64,000 nt of DNA from NCBI GenBank assembly GCA_030734395.1, contig JAUZTG010000020.1, positions 1,240,001-1,304,000 on the forward strand, in the 5' to 3' direction. The notes beneath the pieces are model-generated. The model made no database searches, was not told where the DNA came from, and saw only the letters and a list, made by a program, of their open reading frames with translations. Shown here in pieces: positions 23,217 through 35,371 of the stretch. A program made the position numbers and the translations under genes. Positions within the stretch are counted from its first letter, which is position 1; every line of letters begins with the position of its first letter. This stretch comes from Sarocladium kiliense. Lineage: Eukaryota; Ascomycota; Sordariomycetes; Hypocreales; Sarocladiaceae.

Positions 23217-26200
23217 CTAAGGATTAGGGTTGCTCTTCGACAAACTGAGGCCACGCAGACGCGAAAAGCGGTTATGCGTGCCCGTGCCTGAGCGAGTCGA
23301 CTCGATCTTGGAAAGACGGTTGGCGCTTGTAGTAACATCCTCGAAACTTGGGCGCATGGCATCCATGCTCGCCCTCATTCTTTGGAAAGAAGGTCCCGCG
23401 CGATCCATAGAGGGTCTCATGGGCATTGGCACATCAAGTGAAATTCGAGGTCCTGTAAAGTTCGTCGAATCGCTTCCATTCTGGCTTCGTTGGTTGTGGG
23501 TTGTCCGCGTCGCTGTTGAGGGAGCGTATGCAGCGAATGGCCGAAGATCAGAGTCCATGCTGGGGGCGGCTGCCGTGTGTTTGCCTCTGCCACTGCTGTC
23601 GGAAGACTTGGAGTTCGCACTCTTCGCCTCGTTGCCATTCGCGTTGTCTTGACTCAGCAGAGGAGTCTTGAGATGATCGAACTTGCCCATTGTCTCTTGC
23701 TCGCGGATGATATCTATGTCTATGTCAGTCTTGTGTACCTCAGGTTGGTCACGGGTGCGCCTTACCAATGTCATAAGGCCAATAGACCTTCTGCAGAGCC
23801 TTGATGATGAACCGCGGAGCAAGGCACATGACAGGTACAATGAAGAAGCAAGCCCAGAATGATGCCTGACCGTAGATCTCCTTCGCTGTCCCTGCGAAAG
23901 TGCCTGCTGTGGAGAACGAGGTGTACACTCCAGTCCAGAAAAAGACAAAGAGATTGCTGATAGCAACTACCAGAACCATAATCCAATCCCAACGGTAGGT
24001 GTTGATCAGGATGTATCCATTGATCACAAAGACGGCGGGATGGGCGATGTAGGCACCGAGGCGGAACCGTTCCATCATATCGAGACCGTTTTGAGTGACA
24101 GGATTTCCGGTGTAGATTGCCAGGTAAGGAATGTAGAAGACAATGACTGATTGGTAAACACCGTCGAACATGTAGAGCCTAGAGTTGAGAACCATTAGTA
24201 AACGAGCAGAATCAGAAACCATGCGAGATGACCTACCAGAACTTGGTGTTCGTCCATTCGAGGCGCTCAATGCCACGACGGTAGAGTTGAGGTACAGCTA
24301 GAGACACCTTATCTGACACGTCTTGATCAAGCACACCCATAAGGGCTACCGGAACCGATGTGAAGAAGAGGTTGAACATCATGATGTAAGTGAACTCGAA
24401 GATGTAGGTGATGTCGAAGTTGCAGTAGATCTGGAACCAGAAAATGCTCCAAACCCAGACCATGTTCTTGTAGAAGAAGTTGGAGATACATTCTGCCATA
24501 CGTCGGTATGACCAGCGGCCATGAACGAGCACCAGGCGTTGGAGGAACCTGAACTGGGCAATGGCATAATCGGACGACATCGCCGCTTGGCGACCCTCGA
24601 CACCAGCAATGCCGACGCCGACGTCAGCCTCCTGAATCATGGCAACGTCGTTGGCACCGTCACCAATCGACAAAGACATGATGTCCAGACCGTTCTTGAC
24701 CATGGCGACGACGGCAGCCTTCTGAGCGGGACTGACACGGCAGCAAAGTACGGACTTGCACTGCTTACAGAGAAGGAGGAACTTCTGCTTGTTGCGATCA
24801 TTGAGTGCCCACTTGAGCGTAAATCCATCGATGACGAGGCCGTGAGTAGGAGCTGGAGCTTCGTGATCTTTCTTAGCCGCTTTGAGCTCTTCATCGCTTC
24901 CGGTGAGGTTGAAAGTCGCGAGATGTCGGGTCAGCTCTTCGTCAATGGTCTGCAACAGAGGCTCCTCGTCAATATTCGTGGAGCTCTCGTCTACCTCAAC
25001 CTTGAGGTGGATAAGCTCCATGTCGTTATTGAGCAGGTTGCAAGAAAAGCCAATGTTGATAGCAGTCTCGACCTTGTCACCCGTGAGCACCCAAAGCTTG
25101 ATGCCGGCATCGCCAAGGAGGGCGATTGTGTCAGGCACGCCATCTTGAAGACGATCTTCAATAGCTGTACCGCCAAGCAAGAACAGATCTTGTTCAATGA
25201 GTTCCGCAGCAGCCTCCAGCTTTTCCTCGCGGTGCTCAATGGCCGACGCGGCAGCATCGTGCTCCTTCTTCCAAGCACGGTATTCGGTTTCTGTGATCTC
25301 TTTTTGGGCAATGCAAAGCGTACGGAGGCCCTCTCGCGCGAAGAGCTCGAGGTGCTCAGCCGTCTCCTGTCTCAGCTCCTTTTGCTCGCCACGCTTCAGT
25401 CTTGCATAAATGACACTGTCGGCGCCCTTGCAGAAAAGCATAATCCGACCATCCGGCATCTTGACGATGGAGCTCATTCGCTTACGGGTGGAGTTAAACT
25501 CGATGGTGTTGAGGATCTGGTAGTGGCGTTCCTCACCCTGAACGATGAGGTTGATGCCATTGTCGGAGTTGCCCATGACGACGAATCCCATGTCACGGGC
25601 TGTCGCAACCAGGGCCTCCTCATCGGGGGATTGGGCCTTGAAAATCATCTTAGGCGGATCGTCCAGTGTCCTCTCTGCCATGACGGTATGGCACAGGGCA
25701 AGAACCAGCATGAAGTTTTCATTGGCCTCTTTCTGCTCCGGGCCGGACTCTCCGGCCATATCAGCCACGAAGTCGGGTGCAATGAAAGTGAGGTCGTCAT
25801 CATGCAGGAACGGATTGTCGTCAATTTTCCGGAGACTAGCCAGTGCCTGTACCTTGGCTTGAGCAATCTCGGCACGGATCTTCTCACCCTCGGCCTCAAC
25901 ATCGATTCCCTGACGTTTTTGCATACCAGCCTGCGCCTCAGTATATGCTTCGCCATACGGGTGGCCGTTGATCGTGGCCTTCTTGAACTCCATGACGTTT
26001 TGCGTGAGGGTGCCGGTCTTATCTGAGAAAATGTACTCGATTTGTCCCACATCATCGGAAATGTTCCAAGTCTTCGGGATGCAAGGCTGGTCGATAGGCT
26101 CGTAGTACATCTCGACGTCGCTGTATATGAATATTGCTTGAAGCGTACGGACGATCTCGAGAGTGATGTAGAGGGAGATGGGGACCAAGTTTTGGAACAC

Positions 26201-27953
26201 AATGATCGCAGCCCAGAAAGTAATGAAGCCACTCAATCCGGCGCTGCCACCAATGGAACCATAATTGAAGAAATACAAGGAGGCATCTGTTTTTGACCAA
26301 GCAACGCCATTGATGATGGCAGACAAGACACAGATCAAAAACAGAACGCCCAGGTTGCAAATGACATTGAAGTTCATTTCCCGGGCAATTCTGGGACGCT
26401 TGCTGGGTGTCTCGCCTTGATTTCTCATGATCTTGGTATCATGGCCAGTGAAAACCACCACGCCAAGAATCCAATCAGTATTTCGGAGCATGCAGCCTCT
26501 GAGCAGCATGTTGTCGATGGTAATGGGTTCAATCTGTTCCTGCAGGCCCTCACTTTCGAAACCAGGCAGCTCCTGCATCCACTTAATGGCACCGTTGTAC
26601 TTGTACAAATTGGCTTGGGGGCCCTCGCTCTCGATCCAGAATTCAGCTCTTTCGCAGTCGCGTGCATGCCTCAGATTGCGACCACAGCGAAGAGCGGATC
26701 GAACTTTCAGATTCGTCTCGCCATCGAGGTTCTTCGTCTCGACGTAACATCCGCCATCAGCCTCGGATGTTGACAGTACGATCACATCGGCAGGAAGATC
26801 ATCGTCCTTATAGATGCGAACAAAATCACCCACGTTCAGATTCTTCCAGTGGTCCTTCTTGAATCTAGCACCACTGGCGGGACGGTCGCGATTAATCATG
26901 TCGCCCTTGAGTTGCTGGAGGGCGGTAGCTCTTTTAGCATCGTCTTGGTCTGGGAGCTCGATCGTAATATGCGGCGTTGCGGGCGAGTGGACAGGAGTCA
27001 TCTGGATGTCCTCGTGCGCGGTATGCGCAGACAGGTAGGAGTTGCGGTCGCTGTTATGGTGGAAGGGCGAAGCAAGAGAGTCACGCACCGACCTACGAGT
27101 GCGATGAGTCTCCACGGATGGTCGAACTTCATCCTCGGCGTCATGGCGGTCGGCCTTCCGCTTTGCTCTTTCGTCTCGGGCCTTCTTCGACCATAATGCC
27201 TCCACGGCATGCCATAAAGCCCCGAAAGCACGGGACGTGGCTTTCTTGATCCTTCTCCACAGAGAAACGTTATCATCCTGCACGTTGACGTTATTCCAAC
27301 CAACGAGTCGGTGAACGGAGGCGTTGTTGAGCTCGATGTCGAGAACCGTTCTTCTGTAGTCCTCAATCGCGTCCTTGATGGCGGTAAGGACAACGATGAC
27401 AATAAGAGGCACTGAGTTGAGTCCGGGATCTATGCCACCAAAAATAGGGAAGAACTGTAACGCGTCAACCATAGGGTCAATTAACCGGAGCAAAAGGCCA
27501 ACTTACAACAAGGATAACGATAAACAAGAAAAAGATATTGGCCACGTTGTGGAACTGGAACCACAAGTTCTTGGGCACGAACGATAGTGGCGTATACTTT
27601 GCTGTCCTGATCTTGTTCCGGGCGTATATACGCAGAGGATGTCCTTCTTCATCCTTGAGTTCGTCAGGTAGAGGGATATTGAAGAACAAAGTGCGATCGT
27701 CGTTTTCCTCCTCCTCCTCCTCTTGTCCGCTGTCGCCCTCGGCAGCAGTACTCGCGTCACCGCCTTTATCTCCCCCGTCAGTTACATGATTCTTCTCGTT
27801 GGAGCCATTCTTCTGGTGCCGCCGATTCAGAATCGACATGCGCTTGTTCTTGCCGCTCTTGACCGTCATTCGCCGAGTAGCCCAGCGAGCGCGTTCCGTC
27901 TGGCTCCGTGGAAGCTTTCCCGGCTCGGGTTCTGGGGTTGTAGGACTCGTCAT
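23217..27953 (-). CDS. P4-type ATPase, phospholipid flippase (Dnf1/Dnf2 group)
   Basis: About 1526 aa in four exons: 27953-27507, 27454-24237, 24178-23766 and 23719-23217 (or 23713-23217). It moves aminophospholipids or lysophospholipids to the cytosolic leaflet of the plasma membrane/trans-Golgi. Motifs: FFNIPLPDE and the first span region (WFQFHNVANIFFLFIVIL), the actuator loop NLDGETNLK (~392, replacing TGES of other P-types), the phosphorylation site FSDKTGTLTQN (D ~626), nucleotide-binding KGADSVIYARL, the hinge GDGANDVAMI (~1080), and a C-terminal set of membrane spans with LAPRFIIKALQKVYWPYDI before the cytosolic tail. The long N-terminus with an EEEEEE run and the long Ser/Arg tail are typical of Dnf1/DnfA-type proteins, which need a Cdc50-family beta subunit (not in this window). 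The tail has kinase-like motifs (see finding). Intact. Confidence 0.95.
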
Positions 27954-30900
27954 TGTATTGAGAGTTGTGCGGGCTGACGCCCGTTCGACCCAGAGAGTGC
28001 AGCCAGGTTGGAATTGATTCGCGAATGTGAGGTGGGACTAAGGGAGGTATCTCTCGACAATCATTCAAAATAGTCGCAAGAGATTGCAGGCGCAGAAAGA
28101 GTGAATGAAGACGTGACCAAGGAAAGTCGATTAGAGTCGCGGTCGTGAGGGTATCGTTGGATCGGCAGGGGCTTAAGCTGTCGTCTCGTCTTGGGTCGAC
28201 CAAGGGGGTCCCGTCGCTAGCGGGTAAGGTGGTAGGCAAAGAGCGTGTCGTGGTGGGACGGACGAGGTTGAAAGGGCGATTATGTGAATGCGACAACAAA
28301 TGCCCAGTCTCGACGATCGACGCAGAAGCAGAGGGACGCGAAGGCTTGTCGACCGAAATTTGGCGGTATGGGGGAAAGGAAAAGGAATGGGCAGAATGGG
28401 AGCCACGGGATGGGAATGAGGAAAAAAAGATACGTGGTGCAGGTGGGCTGGAGCGCGCTGGCAACGGTATGGGGGATGGTATGGCGGAGGTACCTCGATG
28501 TGAGTACTAGGAAGCGGCGGATGGAGGTTGCATTGCCAGTGAGGCGTGCGGCGTGATTACGGGAGACACGGGTGAGCGAGGGGGCGCTCGACAGGAGGGT
28601 GGGCCGCGCCTTAGTGGGCATCCGTAGTGCAGTCCAGCGCTGAAGGGGCGCTAGAAGTACAGCGCATCGCGGCAGTCCAGGGCGAACGGTTAGTGGACAA
28701 AGGGGCTAATAGTAAGCATCACAGTAAGGTATGGCAAGGTACTTTGTATGAGGTGCTTCGATACGAACGCGCCAATCAGATGCTCATATCGCGATCAACG
28801 ACCGTGCAAATTGCACTTTCCTAGCCAGAACATCCAGCTTATCTTCCCTGATTTTCTCTGAATTTTCCTTAAGCTTCTAGGCGACTCATTGAGGCACCGT
28901 AGAGGCTGGGAATACCTCAGCACCTGGCGCTAGCTGGCGTAACCGCCTACAGGTGAAGGGACACAACCCAGGGAGGGGGTCTTAGTTTCCGGCCCATCCG
29001 ACTCCGCGCACCCACCCAAAGCCGCTGTCCCCTTCGGTTCAGATCGTCCTCTCCAGCAGCAGCCACGGCCGACCACGGACTCCGAAGCACCCTTTGAGGA
29101 CAAGACTTTGCCATCGGATACTCTGTTTCGCAAGGCTAGAACCTGCTCGCCAAAATTGAGCACCGCGCTTCGCTCACATCAGTTTACCCCGATGCCCGCC
29201 CGAGCGTGGGGGATTAGACAGCAATGGGTTTCACCGTAGTTGCATTCGTAAGCACGTCCAGGACCGTGATTCCTGCCACCCCCAGTCATTTCCCGCCGCT
29301 CGCTGACCGTGTCTCTACTAAGAGCGGCCAGATCGCTGGCCGTTGTAGCCAGTAGGCACGGCCAATCCGCCCCTGGAGCAGCCATGGTGCACTGCTCGTG
29401 CCTGTGTCGCAGGGCTCGGCAACAGAACAAGCCTTGTAACCCCTGTCTATTGTTTGAATGACCCATTCAGCCCAGAATTGCAAGGCACGCTGCCAGTGAC
29501 GCTCGCATTACTGTCCCCCTTGCCAAGCCTGCCTCAATAGGGGTACCAAGACGATATGCGCGTCCTTCGCGGCATCCTCGGCCTCCCCCTGCGCCGTAAC
29601 TCCGCAGTGCACTTTGCTTCGCCTGGCGCCTACATCGATCAAGGGGTTGTCGCTGCGCCCCTTGCTGCTCACGGCAGGTCAGTGTTCGTGGCTTGCTCTT
29701 TGTTCTTTGTTCCAGGGCTGCAGTTTGCACTGATCGAGGCTAAGAACATTAGCTCGTATCACCAGTGCCAGACTTGCACATGGACGCACACACCAGTCAG
29801 TGCCACGATTCACTGACTGGGTATGGAAAACTATACCTGCGTTGAGGTATTGGGCCATCGTCAGTCCTCGACGCCAGCTGAGCAGGGCTGGCCTACACCT
29901 AAGCCACCGACCGTCCTACAAGATGAATAAGCTTCCAACACTTCGCCACATTCGGGCAGCGCACCGTAGTGCTTAGTAAGTTGAGATCCCTCGCTTTGCT
30001 CCAGATTGGCTGAGCATTACGATGTAATTATAGTACGGAGTACTGAGTAATGTTTGCCGTCTGTGGCCACGATCGATCTGCCAGTGCCACAAGTTGCATT
30101 CCACAGATTGTCGGATTGACTCAGGGACCACACCAATGTCGAAGAACATCAGAAGCATATGTTGTTGAAATGTCCTAAATCGGTACGTTTGGGATAGTCA
30201 CTGCTGTACACGACCAGCATTGCTGAGCCTCGATGGATCATCGTGCATCATAATCTCATATGTCCAAGAGGCACAGCTAATCACAGCTTGCAGGCCGCCT
30301 CGCGGCTTAAACACTACGTGGCCTGACAGATGTCGGAGGGCAATCCTGCATGCTGCAAATTTCACTCGGTGAAGCTGTCATAACACGGACATGGTCGAAC
30401 ACAGTTTCGTGGGCCGCCGCGGAGGCGGAAATGAAGATCCAACGGTATATCCACTCACCTCGGATCCTCGGGGCTTGAGGGACCCCGCTGTTCGCCGTCA
30501 AAGTCCACTGACAAATGTCCACTCGGTCCGTATCTTCGCTCATGGGAAAATTCAATGCTCCTGCAGCCAAAGCGACCCGCGAGGGCGGCCCGCTTTCGAT
30601 AAAGCCCCGTGTGGCGCCCGCGCAAATTACCGGCGACAAAAGCTTATGCTTGCAGCAAGCCCCCGTCGAAGCCAGTGGCTTCCTGTCAGGTAAGCTTCGT
30701 TGACTGTGACAGGGGGTTTCGGCGATCACGATATTACGAGTTCCTCGTACCCCGGTGGTGGGAGAAACGAAATCATGTGTTGATCCTGTTTGAGAGTTCT
30801 ATCGTGTTCTCAGTATCATGGTTCGGCTGTGTTGATTCCGGTTGTCTGCGAACACCTTAGCCTGAGGCCTGCCCTGCGGTGAGCCCCTATACTACACAGT

Positions 30901-31452
30901 GTGGTGTTTCATCCAGAGCGACGCCATGCAGGTGATGGATGGTCTACGATCTGTGATTCTCATTATTCTCTGTGGTTTGTGGCCGCCAATGTTGTTGATG
31001 CTAGTCTAAGCTATACAGCCAAATACAACTATATTGCCGAGATGCATTCAACTCGAAGCTCTGGCATTGATGAGCAATCTCGAATGAAGTTCCCCTCTTA
31101 TGCACCCAAATCAAGGTAACTTTTCTTGGTTGTAGGTTAGGTTTTGTGGCGTCGGCGGGGCGGGGAGGCGATGCATGGCGCACGATCTGGTTTCGCGTGT
31201 ACGAGCCACTCCAGCGCGTGCCACACATGCCTGAACGCGCCACATCGCGACGTCGAACCAGCCTAACGTTCAAGTGGACTCTTTGAGAATCAAGCCGATT
31301 CACTCTGAGGAACAAGACCCCCAGAATTATTGTACCACTGTCAATACCTGACTCAGGAGGGCCCATGGCCCGCAAACCAGGCCGGCATGTCTCATAAAAC
31401 AAGGCAAGGGGATATCGACACATTCACAACCAAAGATACGCACGAGGCTATC
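27954..31452. other. 3.5-kb intergenic region between divergent genes
   Basis: The flippase (-) and CANIN-candidate (+) genes start on either side. The first ~600 bases contain the flippase leader. The rest has only short frames without family resemblance on either strand. An in-frame ATG at 31387 lies just upstream of the chosen start of the next gene. No RNA gene or repeat is evident. Confidence 0.55.
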
Positions 31453-33343
31453 ATGTCTTCACCTGGTCCACCTTCGTCCCTTCCCAGCACCCCCACCAAA
31501 CCGTCGCTTCGGTCTCGAGATGCCATTATCGCAGCCTCAGATGATGAAGATGAAAGCGGCAGCTCTTCAGACGATTCACTCGAGGATCTGTCAACTATTC
31601 TGGGTACTAAGCGTCCCGAGCCTCGGCCTGTAAAGAAGCCTGGGACAACAGGCAGAAATACAACTACTGAAACCCCGCGTGCGAAACGCACTGCTCTCGC
31701 TCTTCCCTCCTCGCCTTTGACGCTTAATCCCAAAGTCCACAAGTTTGATATCAATGCTCTCGCAAAAGCGGCACGTCTGGATGATGCCATCAGCGCTAGC
31801 TCGGCGAGGGCCAAGGCTGCTGCGGAGAGTATGGCACGACAAGACGCCGCTGCCGCCAGTAAGCCGGGAAAGGAGGCAGACTATGGATCGTCGGATGAGG
31901 ACGAAGATGACAGGGCGTTTGTTGGGGTTGTCACAGATAATGCTGGCGATGATGCGCACAAAGTGTTGAGGGCAGTTAGGAGAGCCGAGCATGGCGGCAG
32001 TCATACCCGTTATTGCTTCTTCGACACGACTTATACTGTCCCGGAATCAAATACACCTCCCAAGATTCGTGGGCCATGGAGAATCTTGACACAAGGAGAT
32101 GTGCTCGAAAGGGAGCAAAACATCGCATCCGGCTTACCCCAGACACTAATAGATGCGACTGGCGAGCTGCCTACCAAGCTATTCGAATGGTTGCTTGATG
32201 AGATCTGCATACATGATTCGTCACTTCTCAGAACGGAATACTGCAACTTGGTGGCGCAATGCCCACCTGATCAGATCGAGGAGCTTATAACCCCTGAGAA
32301 GTTGGAAAAGCTTATGTTCCGCCTCGGGGCATCACAGGAGCTTCAAGTCACCAACGCAGCATTATCACCCACCAAGCAGAGCGATGATCCGTACTCAGGG
32401 CGTGACTGGGCCTGTCTTTCTACCTTCATGACTTTGATCAGCTCGGTTGCCTCATCGTTAAGTTTGGAGACAGCGACATACGCTGCCCAGGTCTTCCTGC
32501 GTTTATCAGTTGACCCTCTCATCCTACAAGGGCCAGGTCTTCTTGCTGAGTTTCAAGAGGCCATTGGTGGGCTATTGAACTCCATGGTCTCTTCAACATG
32601 GGATTCGTTTGTAAGTTGCAGACTACATACTGGCGCCCGATCTACGCCTCCTGACTCTCATGTAGTGCTTCGAAACGACGACTATACTGCAGACGCTCAT
32701 TCGGGTATCGAGTACTAGGATTCACATCCTTCTATGCCTGCCTCTGCATAACGCTCGAGCTCATGATCTCCGCCGGCGTCTCGCTATAGCTTTCCTTTTC
32801 AATGACCCATCCCTCGCACGCGGTTCTCCAACCAGAGCCATCACCATGCGCGACTTGATCAACCGGCTCAACAGCTCCGAGTTCACCATTCACCCCAAGA
32901 CAGACTTTCTTAACCTCCAATCCAATATCTTGCTTCTGGATGCCGCCGTTGACGATGGCTCTTTCTGGTCCGCAGGCGCGGACGATAGCGACATTGCTCG
33001 CATGTCCGCTGAAGCCGAGAAGGCGTTCAATGAGGAAGTAGATGAGCTTGCAGATCGCCTGCGTGCAATCTGGCGCAAGATCAATGACGCGGGATTGAAG
33101 CTCGCGAGAACAGAGGCCAAGGGAGTTATCGAGTGGGTGCAGCAGCGGCTGGCTCACTTGGTACGCACAAGGAAGAAGTTGAAGAAGAGTGTGTTTGATC
33201 TAGATACTGGCAGTGGGCGCTCCGGGGCGGCAAGGAACCGGCCAGAGAATGACCCATTCCTACCAAAACAGCAGGACTACATGAAGAGGTTCTTGCAGAA
33301 GTCAAAAACAACGAGAGAAGGAGAAGATGGCACTGGACGTTGA
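31453..33343 (+). CDS. candidate CANIN-domain protein (Nse6/SLF2-like), SMC5/6-associated
   Basis: 611 aa in two exons, 31453-32610 and 32666-33343 (GTAAGT donor, TGTAG acceptor, phase 0). The N-terminal ~170 aa are disordered, Ser/Asp-rich and basic (SSPGPPSSLPSTPTKPSLRS, DEDESGSSSDDSLEDLS), as in chromatin proteins. A folded helical part begins near residue 185 (HTRYCFFDTTY, then GPWRILTQGDVLEREQNIAS and FEWLLDEICIHDSSLLRTEY) and continues to the basic C-terminus (RTRKKLKKSVFD). The RYxFFD opening and the helical repeat after it resemble, from memory, the CANIN domain of fungal Nse6 and human SLF2, which load SMC5/6 onto damaged DNA. That assignment is inference. An in-frame ATG at 31387 would add 22 aa. 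The gene converges with the V-ATPase E gene. Confidence 0.6.
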
Positions 33344-33687
33344 CGTGTGCTTGGTCGGTTGTGTGTTTTGATATATACGTCACGAACTTATGAGCACCCT
33401 TCTTACAATGCAGGGATACCAGAAATGCGGACAGAAATAAGATGCTACATGTTACAGCTCTCTCAGCTACCAAAGGTTGGAGGACAGGTCTGGGCTCTCC
33501 GAAACAAGGCGCCGGTGTACCCCAGAGCACAGAAGCTGTTCCCCATCTCGCTGCATATCTTTCTTCGACCGGCTCGAGATAGCCACTTCTGGGGAAGCGA
33601 CATAGCATTTGTAGGTACGTGACGGAGCTCCCCAATGCCCCAGGGGTGGTAGAAGGGGCAATCAGACAGGGCGATAAGGATCGTTCT
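33344..33687. other. convergent 3' regions
   Basis: 344 bp between the stop codons of the CANIN candidate (+) and V-ATPase subunit E (-). Nothing beyond 3' UTR sequence is seen. Confidence 0.7.
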
Positions 33688-34545
33688 TTAGTCGTAGAAT
33701 TTACGGTTGGCATTCTTGCCGAACAGAGCCTCTCGGACAGCGGGGGCAGCGGTGTCCTTGAGAAGAGTCAATCGGGTGTCGAAGGTGTTATCAATCTCGA
33801 TCTTGCCATTGCCGCCAATGACAACGACACCGCCATTCCTAGAACACAGTCAGCCATCGTGGGATTCAACCTCGTCAAAAAGCAGCAGAAAAGGGAGAGA
33901 CTTACGATTGCTCGGGGAGCGGGTCATCCTCAATGATTGATGCAGATGTCTCTGAGCTGACCTGCTTCTTATACTCCTGCGTCGCATCGTCGATAGCCTT
34001 CTTAACGACATCGAAGTCCTTCTTCCTCGCCCTGACCTTGAGGTTTTGCTCGTTGAGAGCGTAGAAGCCCTCGAGAAGAAGCCCCTTAAGGACCTTCTGG
34101 TACTTGTTCTTATCTTTCGTACCCTCGGGAAGCTTCTTCTGGGCGCTCTCGAAGATGTCATCAAGCAGCTCCTGTCGGGCGCCGAGGACTCTGAGACGAG
34201 TCTTGTTGGCGACGGTAGAGCGGGTGATTTGCTGAGACATGGTGGCCTGCTTGAACTTCTTCTCGTACTGGGCGTCGATGGAGTCGGTCTCCTGGCGAAC
34301 GAGCTTGGACTTCTCGATCTCGAACTCCTCGTTGGCCTTGATCTCGATCTCGCGGGCCTTCTCCATGGCTTCCTGCTTGATGAACGCGGTCATCTTTTGG
34401 AGCTCATTGTTGACCTAGTTGGGGTTTGAAGTTAGCATGACAAACGCCATATTGGATTGTAGACGACCGAGCAGCTTGCGGTTGGCGGTTGGATAGACAC
34501 CGAGATTGGAGAACGTACCTGCTGGTCAGACAATGCGCCTGACAT
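33688..34545 (-). CDS. VMA4: V-type proton ATPase subunit E (Vma4)
   Basis: Peripheral-stalk subunit of the vacuolar ATPase V1 sector, forming a heterodimer with subunit G. 228 aa in three exons: 34545-34519 (27 nt, MSGALSDQQ), 34414-33906 and 33838-33688. The N-terminal long helix has the family text VNNELQKMTAFIKQEAMEKA and EEFEIEKSKLVRQE, followed by QITRSTVANKTRLRVLGARQ. The C-terminal domain ends in GGVVVIGGNGKIEIDNTFDT and the diagnostic EALFGKNANRKFYD. The length matches the yeast and animal proteins (226-233 aa). The tiny first exon is supported by the conserved start. Confidence 0.96.
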
Positions 34546-35371
34546 CTTGAGGGTATTTGCGAGGAGTTGCTAGGGGAAAAGAGGTCGAAGAACAAGAACG
34601 AGAAAGTCTGCTCGTCACTGGTCAAGAAGCCGTGAGCAGTGAGCTAGTTGCAGGATCGGAGAGATGGGGATGGTGGTGGATGAGGGAGCTGGCGAACAAT
34701 GATGCATGCACGAGTTGGAAGTGATGTCGCTCCCCCGAGAGATCCCCGGACAGAGGCCGCGCAGCAACGAGCAGCGCCAGAGAGCACCGAGCCTCAGTGG
34801 ACACCTACTCCAGCCACAGTTGCATTGGGAGGGAGAGGGGATGACCCCACCACGAGGCACAGCTCTGGCCACTCACAGCGCTTCAAGCTTATGACGTCTC
34901 GTCACCTGATACCGCCGTCGTCTGGAAGGGCGGGAGTTCACCGCCACACTGCTCCTATTGCTACGTGTGGCTTGCCTCTCGTCAGTGATGGGGAGTGTCC
35001 ACTGAGATACAGATACGCGACAAGCATCATGTGGTACTACTGCAGCATGCTTCTCGACCGCTCACTCCCGCTATTGCCGCTGCTTTTCGACCTCATTCTG
35101 CCTTGATACCCCTATCCTCTGCATAGATACACAGACTTTGAGCATTGTCGCATCCTCTGGCTGCCTTTCATACCACATTCGACATTGGTGCCAGGCGCGC
35201 CACGACACCGACTCGACCCTCGCCTCCCTTGCCTCCCAGCTTCGACTTCGTACCACTACCTCGAGTGCCCTTGACAGCTCCTTGAACGACATCTCAGCCC
35301 TCTATGCGACAACCAAATCGCTCTTTCTCGATAACACAACGTCGGAGGACCTCTCGCCCGGCGTCGTCGGC
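34546..35371. other. region between divergent V-ATPase E and NIPA genes, includes probable unresolved 5' coding part of NIPA
   Basis: From about 35006 the + frame of the NIPA gene is open without a stop up to 35372, and from ~35210 it reads like protein (SLNDISALYATTKSLFLDNT). It contains no ATG. The true NIPA start may lie in an upstream exon, or this stretch may be leader. The left part is the V-ATPase promoter. Confidence 0.5.

Noticed and set aside
24521..26026. A 501-codon open frame on the + strand
   Set aside because: It is exactly antisense to the well-conserved catalytic part of the P4-ATPase; codon bias of the real gene keeps this frame open. Its text matches no family.
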